A stretch of DNA of 64,000 bases. Source: Heliopora coerulea. Its lineage: Eukaryota; Cnidaria; Anthozoa; Scleralcyonacea; Helioporidae. Below the pieces are notes generated by a model that worked only from the letters and a program-made list of their open reading frames with translations, made no database searches and was not told where the DNA came from. The translations under genes and the position numbers were made by a program. Numbering within the stretch: the stretch's first letter is position 1; each line of letters starts with the position of its first letter. The stretch is taken from the NCBI GenBank assembly GCA_030142905.1, contig JASJOG010000085.1, forward strand, positions 1,363,999 through 1,427,998. The letters are read 5' to 3'. Positions 10,900-20,934 of this stretch are shown piece by piece.

Positions 10900-11305
10900 T
10901 TAATAGCTTTTAATGTAAATGCTGTACCTTGTTTCGGATGCGCAATGCATTATTGTCGGGTTGGGCGCGGCAAGGCATGCGCGTTTGACTCGCACGTGTA
11001 ACGACAAGCAAGAGGCTTGGGGCAAATTTTGTGGAAAAGTGGTAGTGCTTGTGTCTTGCACCTCTGTTACTAGGGTTCGATTCCGGTTCCATGTAGTCGT
11101 CCGATCAAAGTTTCACATGTCAGAAAAGTTTTGTACAGTTTGACCTCACCAAGCACCGCAGAATTTCTCCGCGTACTCTGGTTTCCTCCGATAGTACCTC
11201 AGGTCCTATGGGGGGTGGCCCTTACAGGACCGTTGTAGGGGAAAAGCTTAGTTATACCTGATATGTTTCTCGATTATGAATATACTTGTAATAAATATGA
11301 AACAT
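10900..11305 (+). repeat. tRNA-related SINE-like stretch (copy 1)
   Basis: It contains GTGGTAGTGCTTGTGTC, an A-box-like segment, and GGGTTCGATTCCGG, a good B box, followed by a non-tRNA body. The same unit is at 18620-19015 as part of the segmental duplication, so two copies here do not prove independent transposition. Confidence 0.4.
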
Positions 11306-11344
11306 TTGTTGTTAGAATATTGTACTCTGATATTATATAGGTCG

Positions 11345-12330
11345 ATTGTTCTAATTAATTGTTCTTAATACGCACGCTCTCAAGCTGTTCTCTCAGAAAA
11401 ACTTTCTGAGTTCCTGACGGGAATCGAACCCGTAACCTTCTGATCGCCGGTGAGACGCTCTAACTATTGAGCTACAAAGACTCAGATGGTGAGCGAAGGT
11501 CAAATTTGTGTACTGGTTCGTATGGATGGTAGACATATGTACCGCCAGTCGGCAAGTCTCGATATGTCGTCTACTATTTTTGTGTTAATCAATGATGTGA
11601 TTGTGGTAGCTTGGTAACTATGTTCTTAATACAGTTACGGGTTCGATTCTCGTCAGGGGCTCAGAAAGTTTTTCTGAGAGAACAGCTTGAGAGCGTGCGT
11701 ATTAAGAACATAGTTACCAGGCTACCACAATCACATCATTGATTAACACAAAAAAATAATAGACGACATGTCGAGACTTGCAGACTGGCAGTACATATGT
11801 CTACCATCCATACGAACCCGTACACAAATTTAACCTTTGCTCACCATCTTGAGTCTTTGTAGCTCAATGGTTAGAGCGTCTCACCGGCGATCAGAAGGTT
11901 ACGGGTTCGATTACCGTCAGCGACTCAGAAAGTTTTTCTGAGAGAACAGCTTGAGAGCGTGCGTATTAAGAACATAATTACCAAGCTACCACAAACACAT
12001 CATTGATTAACATGAAAATAGACGACATATCGAGACTTGCAGACTGGCAGTACATATGTCTACCATCTATACGAACCAGTACACAAATTTAACCTTTGCT
12101 CAACATCTGAGTCTTTGTAGCTCAATGGTTAGAGCGTCTCACCGGCGATCATAAGGTTACGGGTTCGATTCCCGTCAGCGACTCAGAAAGTTTTTCTGAG
12201 AGAACAGCTTGAGAGCGTGCGTATTAAGAACATAATTACCAAGCTACCACAAACACATCATTGATTAACATGAAAATAGACGACATATCGAGACTAGCAG
12301 ACTGGCAGTACATATGTCCACCATGGTACA
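11345..12330. repeat. tRNA-like repeat array, inverted and tandem
   Basis: A unit of about 257 bp (tRNA-like head of 72 nt plus a 180-nt body) occurs in both orientations. The minus-oriented head is at 11410-11481; plus-oriented heads are at 11853-11924 and 12111-12182. Bodies share CGCACGCTCTCAAGCTGTTC or its complement, and a TGATTAACA-containing arm. The head folds as a cloverleaf: acceptor GTCTTTG with CAGGGAC, D stem GCTC/GAGC, T arm ACGGG-TTCGATT-CCCGT. Position 33 is C instead of U and the anticodon position reads GGC, so these are tRNA-derived repeats rather than working tRNAs. Confidence 0.75.
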
Positions 12331-13159
12331 TCGACCAAACCCTCTCATAATCATAGGACGAAAAGCAGTCAACGTCTAGTATCATGAAAGCATTTACCTG
12401 AATGGGAGTTGACATCTCGTGAAGAAGGAAAAGATGCTTGTGAAATATATAGTCCAAATTGTAAAGAAATACAGTTGTAACGCGCCTAACTCACAGGAAC
12501 ACACTTCTCATACCGTTAACTTTACTGTTAATCGCTTACAACTTATACCTAGTCTTAGCCTAACATACGTCTTAAAGGTGAAAGACAGTCCGATAGAGAA
12601 TGCCCTGTCGTCGGTTTACAGCTAACTTAATGTGCTACCGAAATCCATGTTACATTGCCCTTTAGTCAGCAAAACAGTGTTGCATTGTAGAGCACCCACG
12701 CGACAAGTTTGGGTTAGGGTTGGGGCCAATTTTTGATCACGTTTAGGATAAAAAGCCTGAAATATGTGGTCATAACATTCAAGTAACTTAACTTGGTTCA
12801 AAGGCGTATCACGCCATTCGTTCTATCTCTTCACGGCAACTATATTTTCACGTATTTTCCCTTATATTCATCATAATTATTTGCAAAATAAAATTGAATA
12901 AATAAAATTGAATTTAACTTCAATTAAATTTTAAATTAAATTTTATTTAAATCAAATTTTAAAACTTCAATAGAGATAAAATGAAAAAGATTCTGGGAAT
13001 CGTAGTTCAACGCCCTTCACGTCATCAAGTGAAAAACGAGATTCGTTCATTTTGTATGTGAATCAAAGGTCATTTTCACATGAAATGTTTCAAAACCAGG
13101 CCTCGTTTTAAGTTACCGCACGCGTTTATCTAGGAATTCTTAATCCCATGAATAACTAA
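12331..13159. other. AT-rich, nothing recognised
   Basis: No gene, TIR or RNA recognised. A short run at 12890-12965 is extremely A/T-rich, built of AAATTGAAT/AAATTTTA words. Confidence 0.4.
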
Positions 13160-13495
13160 GGTTGCCAACAATCATACATCGGAAAAACAGACAGATGCTT
13201 TTTCACTAGAATAAAAGAACACACGACTTGCCCGGACTCCGAAATTCACAACCACATCAATTCTTGTGAACAATTTCAGCACATTAAATCACTCTTTCAA
13301 ATTTGGCCAGACGAACAAAACCCGGACGAAACCATACAAATCAGTTTATGTGACTTTATATCTAATAACTGTGAAATTATTGACAAAGCTGATCACTGGT
13401 CGACACTGCTTTATAAGGAAGCGCTCGCCATCTGCCGCCTGAAACCGCAGCTCAACCATGGGACGAAAGCATCCCGAGAACTCATTATTTTCTTC
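13160..13495 (+). pseudogene. GIY-YIG nuclease fragment of a retroelement
   Basis: An open stretch of about 112 codons just after a stop. It begins GCQQSYIGKTDRCFFTRIKEH, which fits the second half of a GIY-YIG core (YIG-K-T plus R-x2-EH), then a His/Cys region (NHINSCEQF) and a tail ending LKPQLNHGTKASRELI. It is too diverged from the two Penelope nucleases in this window to be the same family. It is cut on the right by the tRNA-like repeat. Confidence 0.6.
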
Positions 13496-14245
13496 TTGAT
13501 ACGCACGCTCTCAAGCTGTTCTCTCAGAAAAACCTTCTGAGTCCCTGACGGGAATCCAACCCGTGACCTTCTGATCGCCGGTAAGACCCTCTAACCATTG
13601 AGCTACAAAGACTCAGATGGTGAGCGAAGGTTAAATTTGTGTACGGGTTCGTATAGATGGTAGACACATGTACTGTCAGTCTGCTAGTCTCGATATGTCG
13701 TCTATTTTTATGTTAATCAATGATGTGTTTGTGGTAGCTTGGTAATTATGTTCTTAATACGCACGCTCTCAAGCTGTTCTCTCACAAAAACTTTCTGAGT
13801 CCCTGACGGGAATCCAACCCGTAACATTCTGATCGCCGGTCAGACGCTCTAACCATTGAGCTCACCATCTGAGTCTTTGTAGCTCAATGGTTAGAGTATC
13901 TCACCGGCGATCAGAAGGTTACGGGTTCGATTCCCGTCAGGGACTCAGATAGTTTTTCTGAGAGAACAGCTTGAGAGCGTGCGTATTAAGAACATAATTA
14001 CCAAGCTACCACAAACACATCATTGATTAACATAAAAATAGACAACATATCGAGACTAGAAGACTGGCAGTACATATGTCTACCATCTATACGAACCAGT
14101 AGACAAATTTAACCTTCTCTCACCATATAAGTCTTAGTAGCTCAATGGTTAGAGCGTCTCACCGGCGATCAGAAGGTTACGGGTTCGATTCCCGTCAGGG
14201 ACTCAGAAAGTTTATGTGAGAGAACAGCTTGAGAGATTGCGTATT
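13496..14245. repeat. Second tRNA-like repeat array
   Basis: Same unit as at 11345. Minus-oriented heads at 13541-13612 and a truncated one at 13799-13861; plus-oriented heads at 13873-13944 and 14131-14202. The truncated minus head meets a plus-oriented unit directly, producing a head-to-head junction. Anticodon-loop sequence CCGGCGA is preserved among the full plus-oriented heads. Confidence 0.75.
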
Positions 14246-15305
14246 AAAAAAAAATAAAAAAAATTTTAATATGTCCATCTTTAAAGGCCCGTTTTACACA
14301 TTGACGATTTGAAGATGTCTTGATCTGTTTTTGACTTTAAGCTGGTTTCAAATTCCCCAATAAACGGTCAAGTGAAAATTGAGCGCGATTATTTGGCGCT
14401 GTCTCTGTCAAGATAATTAAAATCAGCGCACCCACTTTGGTTGCTTTACAAGTAGCCGTTTAAACGCAACTGAGCTAAATCGCGAGTCTTGACCCTATAA
14501 ACAGGGCTTGAATTGTCACCTGTAAGTTGTCACTTGACCACAGCATTAAATTACCACTTCAACAAGCTGGAGCCAGGAATGATGACATGTAGTTATTTAG
14601 TAGTCAGACTCTATCAGATAAAAGGTAAAACGAAACCGCCAATCGGTTGTCATTGTTCCTAAACCAGTTGGTGAGTGGCGGCAGACTGAAGTCGTTATAG
14701 TCAACAAATTTATTTGTAATCTTCGAGAGACTAATAAAACTTGAATTATATAAATAGCAGCATTATGTCACATAATCAAAGCGGTTTAAACCCGGTATGC
14801 TCACAGATCGATCATCGATCCAGTGATTTGCATTTGTTGTCTTGTTGACTCGTGAAGGCAGAAATGACATTCGAAGATGGGTCTCATTCATGAAACGTTC
14901 TAATAAACGATATTAGTATCGATCGTGATCGATTAGAAAACGCTTTAAGGTAATATCAGGACATATAGGAATTTAGGTTTTCCAACGGTATGAAATTGAC
15001 ACCGTGGGATTGGTAACATCAGATTAGTCCGTGACAACTTTAGATATAAGATCTTTTTAGGTTTGCATGGCGACAGCATAATTGTTTGCATCATATCGCG
15101 TTATTCTGAGAAATTTGTCTAGAAAACTTGTTCTGCCAAGTGTTCTGTCGGGACGCGCATGAGGCGCACCCCTAGGATAAGGTTCTGGTCGGTTACATGT
15201 CAAATGTTCTCCTTGTAAACCTGCGACAGTTTTATGGTTCTTTCAGCATGAAGTATAAAGTGACTCTGATAATGAAATATAAAAATGTCTCACTTTCAGT
15301 ACTTA
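14246..15305. other. Intergenic, nothing recognised
   Basis: No coding exon or repeat boundary that I can support. A GATCGATC-rich patch at 14805-14935 contains several ATCGATC words in both orientations. Confidence 0.4.
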
Positions 15306-15434
15306 CTAATAGTACGTATTAAACTTTTCACATAGACTACAAACTCCAAAAATCATTGCAATCGAAGTACCAGACGGCAAACATAATCTTGTAAAGAATA
15401 TGATGGCCCAGCAGATAGCTTTTAATAAAACCAT
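15306..15434 (-). CDS. Signal-peptide-like mini reading frame, minus arm
   Basis: 42 codons: MVLLKAICWAIIFFTRLCLP, then SGTSIAMIF, ending at TAG. It aligns with the Penelope-tail frame at 10500 over the leader and the P-x-G-x-S-[LI] segment beyond it. That second segment lies outside the inverted-repeat arm, so the similarity is not just the palindrome. Confidence 0.45.
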   Translation of the reverse strand: MVLLKAICWAIIFFTRLCLPSGTSIAMIFGVCSLCEKFNTYY

Positions 15435-15469
15435 GATGGAAATGTAATATAGAAACAAACTTTATTGCT

Positions 15470-15502
15470 GACGTTTCGTTACAAAACAAGTAACAACTTC
15501 AG
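15470..15502 (-). ncRNA. Hammerhead-like motif, minus arm (core variant)
   Basis: CTGAAGT instead of CTGAAGA, then stem II GTTAC/GTAAC and GAAACGTC. The A9-to-U change in the conserved box makes activity doubtful. Confidence 0.4.
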
Positions 15503-15594
15503 AGGAAAATAAATTACGATGTTAGGATCAGGATCAATTAGGATCAATGTAACAGCTATTTAAGCCTGATCCTAACATTGTAATTTATTTTGCT

Positions 15595-15627
15595 CTGAAG
15601 ATGTTACTTGTTTAGTAACGAAACGTC
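15595..15627 (+). ncRNA. Hammerhead-like motif, plus arm
   Basis: CTGAAGA, perfect 5-bp stem II GTTAC/GTAAC with loop TTGTTTA, GAAAC then GTC. Same layout as the Penelope-tail motif at 10404. Confidence 0.55.
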
Positions 15628-15662
15628 AGCAATAAAGTTTGTTTTTATATTACATTTCCATC

Positions 15663-15785
15663 ATGATTTTATTAAAAGCTATCTTCTGGGCCATCATATT
15701 CTTTACAAAACTCAAAAAAGTTTTAGTGCTGTGCAAACTCCGGTTTTTTAGCTCCGGCTCCGGCTCCAGCTTCGGAGAAAATTGA
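15663..15785 (+). CDS. Signal-peptide-like mini reading frame, plus arm
   Basis: 40 codons starting MILLKAIFWAIIFFTKL, then Lys-rich and a Gly-Ser stretch (SSGSGSSFGEN), ending at TGA. The leader matches the other tail frames; the segment after it differs from them. Confidence 0.4.
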   Translation: MILLKAIFWAIIFFTKLKKVLVLCKLRFFSSGSGSSFGEN

Positions 15786-16836
15786 TATTAACTGTCCTTT
15801 TGAGTCTCGAAGTGAATAGTTTGAAAAAACAGCCTAAATATCTCTGGCATCTCAGGAATTTTGGGGTCCACGAGACTACCGGTCCCCTGGGCCCGTTCTT
15901 TCTCTCGGCGGCCCTGCTTGTTAGGATCGTTCTTCCATTATTTTACCCTGGGTAACGCCAAATGATTTTACTCGCCAAGGAGAGATATCCTGGGAATGAA
16001 ACAAAGTATGAATTACGTATAATAATGACTACCTTTTCACATTAAATGTCACTGATATTTTTCTCGCGTCAAGTACACATTTCGAGAGTGAAACAAAGAG
16101 CAGGATACACAAAAGCATCGGGAAGAACAAACAGTAAAACTTAAACCAATAAAAATTGAATGTCTTCTATTGAAAACATTTCTTCCTTTCAATTTTAATA
16201 CAGTGGGAAATAGCTGTGATGAGGCGCGCTATGAAGGTCTGTTGACTACACCTTTATAAATACGAACTCAAACTCCTACGAGTTGAGCTCCTTAGAACTA
16301 CGGCGTTCCTGCAGCGGCCAGTCCTGACAGTTGGTCTGGACCATAGCACTCTATTATGAAATTTCACAAGTTTGACAGTACCAGATCACAAAGAGTGTAA
16401 ATCTCTTTCGAAGTAAAAATTCCTGCTGTGTCAGGGTTGAATCGAGGCTCAATCGCAAGGAGACTGCGACTGTTTCAATGACTCAGACATAAAACACACG
16501 AGTGTTGTCATCGTGAACCGCTTGACATGTCACTTAAGATCATTCTTGAAGAATTTTTTTCTTTCAAAAATGTTTTTAACGGATCGAAACGGCACTCTAT
16601 ACTGATAGGCTTCGTGTACGTTCTGTCGCCAAAGTATAGAAGTTAAACCTGATTCAACTTCTACAACAGTAGCCGATTGATCGCCAGTTGATCGCCGACT
16701 GAATCACAACAATTACAACTATATGGAAACCAGGCTTACTTGATATTCTACGACGCCTTCCGCTTAATGTAGCTTAAAAAGTATTCATTATTGTAACAGG
16801 AGGTTGTAAATGAGCTGATTCTGCGTTGTAACCTTT

Positions 16837-17326
16837 CAGTGGCGAATCCACAGGTGTGTCCAAGGGGTCCGGACCCCCTTAATTTTCAAAGTGCCACTCT
16901 AAAAAGTCATTCCAAAATTTTTAGATCACATTTTCTGTTGTGAAAATAGTGCCTGTATGTAGATGCTGTGAAGCTGAATTCCTAACAAAAAGTGACAAAA
17001 TGTGGAGCCAGCAGTTCTAGAAAACAAAAAAATCGCATGTAATTGTAACTTCGAATATTTTTGCTCGCTGACGCTGCGTTCCGGATATTCCCGTATTGTA
17101 CAGCAATCAGCACAAGATGGCGCCGGTCGTTAGTACGACAGCATCGTTCATAAAATTTAACAACTCCAATGGCTTCTTGTCATTAGGATTAACCTGATAT
17201 ATTGCTACTTATCAACATTTTTGTAATTTACTGAAAATATGTCCTTACATAGTCTGCCCACATTTATGTGCCCTCACGAATTGCCTGGACACTCCCCCCC
17301 CAAAAAAAATCCTAGATCCGCCCCTG
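16837..17326. mobile_element. Non-autonomous hAT-type element, 490 bp
   Basis: Ends CAGTGGCGAATCCA and the complement of CAGGGGCGGATCTA, the CAG-gggcGGAT type common in hAT elements. It is absent from the matching site in duplication copy 1 (near 7632), which gives the empty site. Flanks are CCTTT and CATTT, a 5-bp target duplication with one mismatch. Non-coding. Confidence 0.75.
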
Positions 17327-17487
17327 CATTTAAGACCTCGTTGGGGTAAACAGGAAAGTTTCATTTTGGCAAACAATGCATTGTGCGCTGGCTGAGGAAG
17401 TTGAGAAAACGAAAGCTAACCATTGTCCAATATCCCGGAAAAATTGGCACGCAGGCTGAATTTAAAAAGTATCGTGTCTTTCCGATG

Positions 17488-17787
17488 TTAAATCACACCA
17501 ACGTCAAACTTTAAATCATACTTGTAATTATAATAGCATATAAATCCAACCAAAAACACAGCATCAAAACGTATACTAATCGCAGCTTTAGCGACTAAAT
17601 AGGAAATCACCCCTTCAACTATGGGTATAATCGATAGAACATTATGGCATTTACCTGTTAAGTTGATAATTTTTGAAGGAGGAAAATCTCGAGTGCCAGT
17701 GACCTGTTGCGAATTGCTGCAATTTGTGTTTTTCGCAACAGGGCTTGGTTGGGTCCTGAAAATATCCAGATACTCGAGATTTTTCAC
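17488..17787 (-). CDS. Small conserved hydrophobic reading frame, copy 2 (hypothetical)
   Basis: 99 codons, matching 7715-8068 nearly throughout but with an earlier stop. One hydrophobic stretch near the C-terminus. It lies downstream of the LRAT frame on the same strand. Both duplicates keep it open, but the duplication is recent enough that this is weak evidence for coding. Confidence 0.35.
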   Translation of the reverse strand: MKNLEYLDIFRTQPSPVAKNTNCSNSQQVTGTRDFPPSKIINLTGKCHNVLSIIPIVEGVISYLVAKAAISIRFDAVFLVGFICYYNYKYDLKFDVGVI

Positions 17788-18012
17788 TTTCAGAAACCTT
17801 CAACTATGACCTCGTGCATAAACATTAACTTCTAAATAATCACTTTAATGATACGATTGCCAGCTAAACTTTAATATGTGCACACGAGTATATGCACCGC
17901 CTGTGATTCCTGTTCGTGAAGATATGGAAAACTTAAGTAGCCAATCAATAATCATTTCCAAATTTTAAAACAATCAGAAAACAAGAAGCATAATAAGGTC
18001 CACTAAATCATT

Positions 18013-18534
18013 TCATCGTTTAATCAACGAGGCGCTTACTCCAACTGCTAATGAACTCCCTACACCCACGCCGAAGCTAGTGGCGGCACGTATTATTCCT
18101 TTAGACACTTGGGAAGATAGCTTTTCTCCCGTCTTCAGCCACGTCGCCAACGTTTTACAATTGTTCCAGAGTAGATGATATTTTGGCCATTCAGATCCAG
18201 AGTTTAACACCTCAGTCGACTTTTCGAGGGTTTCGACGACCGATAACGTCGGTCCCTTGTGTTCCACTCGATACAACTTCCTATCCTCAGCTCCCTGCGA
18301 GAAAGGCCATATGTCGCATATACGAGGGCAAGCGTCGTCCGCGTTGTTTCCATAGAAGTGAATTACTTCAGACTTCCCCAAAAATACACCATGATGATAG
18401 TAATAATCTTTCTTGCTGAACAAAGGATAGAGAATCTTTAAAGATTCATGAAGATTTTTAAATGAGCTTCTAACTGCAATTTGGTCCGCGGGCTTCAGAT
18501 CATTAAATTTGGCAACCTCAACCAACTCAACCAT
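18013..18534 (-). CDS. LRAT-domain (HRASLS-like) protein, intact copy
   Basis: 173 codons, single exon. The LRAT/NlpC-P60 core is clear: YYYHHGVFLG (H47/H48) for the first catalytic-type His, VIHFYG (H59) for the second, and LLWNNCKTLATWL with the nucleophile-type C126. The C-terminus is hydrophobic and Gly/Ala/Ser-rich (residues 145-172), suitable for membrane association as in HRASLS proteins. The start MVELVEVAKF is chosen because it is the first Met giving a family-like N-terminus; the frame is open a little upstream. Family members transfer acyl chains between phospholipids and acceptors through a thioester on the Cys. The paralogue at 8312-10837 is broken by a retroelement. Confidence 0.85.
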   Translation of the reverse strand: MVELVEVAKFNDLKPADQIAVRSSFKNLHESLKILYPLFSKKDYYYHHGVFLGKSEVIHFYGNNADDACPRICDIWPFSQGAEDRKLYRVEHKGPTLSVVETLEKSTEVLNSGSEWPKYHLLWNNCKTLATWLKTGEKLSSQVSKGIIRAATSFGVGVGSSLAVGVSASLIKR

Positions 18535-19015
18535 TCTGAATTTATATGGAGTTTTCAGTTTCGATAAGAGAGTTGTACTGATTTAGGGTATCCGGTTTAA
18601 TGGCTTTTAATCTAAATTCTATACCTTGTTTTGGATGCGCAATGCATTATTGTCGAGTTGGGCGCGGCCACAGATCAGTGGGCGCGGCAAGGCGTGCGCG
18701 TTTGACTCGCACGTGTAACGATAGACAAGAGGCTTGGGCAAATTTTGGGGCAGAGTGGTAGTGTTCGTGTCTTCCACCTCTGTTACTAGGGTTCGATTCC
18801 GGTTCCATGTAGTCGTCCGATCAAAGTTTCATATGTAAGAAGAGTGTTGTCCAGTTTGACCCCACCAAGCACAGCAGGCTTTCTCCAGGTACTCTGGTTT
18901 CCTTGGGTAGTACCTCAGGTCACACGGGGGGTGTCCTTACTGGACCTTTGGAGGGAAAAGCTTAGTTATACCTGATAGGTTTACCAATTATGAATAAACT
19001 TGTAATAAATATGGG

Positions 19016-19807
19016 ACACTTGTAATCATGATTAGTTTTATTTAAATGTAAATTTATACATATACCCGTGTATCATATACTATTTAATTATTAAGTTAAT
19101 TGTTTTAATTTCCCTAACAAATTGTACAAGTTTTTTGTGCTATGCTTTTGTTTGCATAACATACAAGTTGTTATTACTAACATTACAAGTTATTAAACCA
19201 GAACCAATAACCAATAAATAATTACGAGGAAATTTAACCATGGCTACTAACTTACACTGGTAAAAATCCCACTGAATGGTGCATCATCAAGGAACCTCAG
19301 GCTTGACACATGCATGATGCAAAAACAGCCATATCAAACCGCTGATCTCAACAGCAAATACCAGCACTTGTTATTTGGCGGAGAAATTTAGTTGTTTTAT
19401 TTACTAAGCTTTGGACTACTTCTAATCTTTCGGGCTTTCCCATTCTTTCTAGTAATTTTAAAACTTGGAGAAGTGGTATAGCCAGGGGTAACCAGAACCT
19501 GCGACTCGCAGTTGAGTGCGGTGCTTGACCAGTCATCACAATAGCTGCTATTTTTACCCTCTTATTAAAAATATTGAATGAAGGATGTTGCCTTCTATTT
19601 GAATCGGTCGGCGCCCACATTTACCCCTACTCCATGTCCTGTCAAACTTAATCACGTTCAACCAAATGTCGAAGAACGACCAAACCTTTTCTTGTTTGTT
19701 TACTCAAGGTGAACGATTGTGACATTTCAAAACCAGGCATAACATGACCTTCAAGGATCAAGTGTCAGTGCTTTTTGGTAAAACACCATGCCTTGAAAAA
19801 CATCTAA
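19016..19807. other. Intergenic, nothing recognised
   Basis: AT-rich to 19250, then unclassified sequence. A 90-codon minus-strand frame at 19348-19620 has no recognisable domain. Confidence 0.4.
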
Positions 19808-20141
19808 CATTAAAATATCGCCAGGATTTTCCGGGAACATCTAAGAACGACCGAGCGAATTTCTGGTAATCGAAAAGCCTGATTTTAATTAGTAAAATCT
19901 CGGAAAAACAGTAACAAAACAAAGAGTCTCAGATTCTTCGTAAAACTTGAAAAACACCGTGAAACGAACCCTGATATTAAAACATCGCCGAGATTTTCCG
20001 GGAACATCCAGGAACGACCAAGCGAATTCCTGCTAATCGAAAAGCTTGATTTAATTAGTAATTTCTCGGGAAAACAGCAACAAAACAGAGAGTCTCAGAT
20101 TCTTCGTAAACCTTGAAAAACACAGTGAAACGAACCCTGAT
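19808..20141. repeat. Two-copy tandem duplication, about 168-bp unit
   Basis: 19808-19975 and 19976-20141 align end to end. Both start ATTAAAA-[TC]-ATCGCC and share GATTTTCCGGGAACATC and GAGTCTCAGATTCTTCGTAA. Divergence is modest, so the duplication is old but readable. Confidence 0.8.
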
Positions 20142-20249
20142 ATTAACCAGCCATGACCTTGCAGGGTTTAGATGACGAGGCAGCCATGAAATTCAATATG
20201 AAGGCACCTAATTTGACAGGTAATGGTTACCAGCGATAGTTAAAAGTCA

Positions 20250-20828
20250 ACTTGTTTTACACACGCAAGTTTCAGATCATTCGGCTATCTCTGCCCTTAC
20301 TGGTAAAAAGTGTGCTAGTCCCTCTCCCTCAAGTATACTTCCACACCAACTCGAAACCGAAATATTAACCTCGGGTTCATCAACGCTAGATCTTCTTATT
20401 ACGGGAATTCTACTAATTAAGAAACTGAATCCGTCGCTTAACGCAAACCTGGGCTCTATTCCTCTTTCTCTATTCTAATTTCATCATCACATATCTTAGT
20501 CTTTTCCGCTCTTTGTCTTTCTCGCCACAACCCAGCTATGTCATTGCCATTTATGTAAATAGTAACACTAACCTATTTTTATGTGGAACTGTGTAATTTA
20601 TTCATTCCCTGATGAAGTTAAATGTTTGAAATCCGTTAAATGTTTTAAAACTTTTCTTTGTTTATGGCTTTAGTTCGCGCATTTTGCTGGGCTTTGATAT
20701 TGATACTTCGAATACGGTTCGCACCTGGTTCCTCCCTTGCAACGAGTATGATCGACATTTCTGAATTTCCTGGGAGAGCAAAAGTAGACTGCGACAATCC
20801 AAGAAATGCAGGGTTCGCACTTGCTTGA
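20250..20828 (+). pseudogene. Decayed Penelope tail: GIY-YIG C-terminus plus mini frame
   Basis: 20258-20478 matches the C-terminal nuclease region of the element at 8578: ISD-like start, then SPSPSSILPHQLET, LLIKKLNPSL and GSIPLSLF before TAA, with frame disruption near the start. A decayed hammerhead-like segment (CTGATGA...GAAATCC) lies at about 20608-20635. From 20664 a 54-codon frame begins MALVRAFCWALILILRIRFA, then PGSSLATSMID, and ends TGA at 20826. It is the best preserved part and aligns with the tail frame at 10500. Confidence 0.65.
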
Positions 20829-20934
20829 CAAAAACAGTCCGGTGACAAATAAAAATCAACAAGCAGCTTTTGTAATTAAGTCAATTTTAGGTCAACAAGC
20901 TCAACTACAACAGACTGTAAAACTAATGATGTAA

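Larger units (their letters stand above)
5816..11305. repeat. Segmental duplication, copy 1
   Basis: Sequence at 5816-6531, 7440-8577 and 10591-11305 is collinear with 15918-16633, 16636-18290 and 18291-19015. The two copies differ by a MITE present in full only here (6817-7530), a 490-bp TIR element only in copy 2 (16837-17326), and the Penelope insertion only here. Each copy carries an LRAT-domain reading frame on the minus strand and a smaller conserved frame downstream of it. Confidence 0.85.
15306..15785. mobile_element. Palindromic Penelope-derived mini-element with two hammerhead-like ends
   Basis: Two arms of about 110 bp (15395-15505 and 15594-15709) are near-perfect reverse complements around a spacer of roughly 90 bp. 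Each arm has a hammerhead-like core (15470-15502 minus; 15595-15627 plus) and, 35 nt outside it, an ATG opening a signal-peptide-like frame. It has no RT. It resembles two Penelope tails joined tail-out, or a retrozyme-like non-autonomous unit in inverted arrangement. Confidence 0.65.
15918..19015. repeat. Segmental duplication, copy 2
   Basis: Direct-orientation partner of 5816-11305, about 10 kb downstream. It retains an uninterrupted LRAT frame, has lost most of the 714-bp MITE, and has gained a 490-bp TIR element. Confidence 0.85.

Noticed and set aside
11410..14202. Functional tRNA gene cluster
   Set aside because: Cloverleafs form, but position 33 is C, the anticodon would be GGC, several heads are truncated, and each is attached to a repeated body; tRNA-derived repeats fit better.
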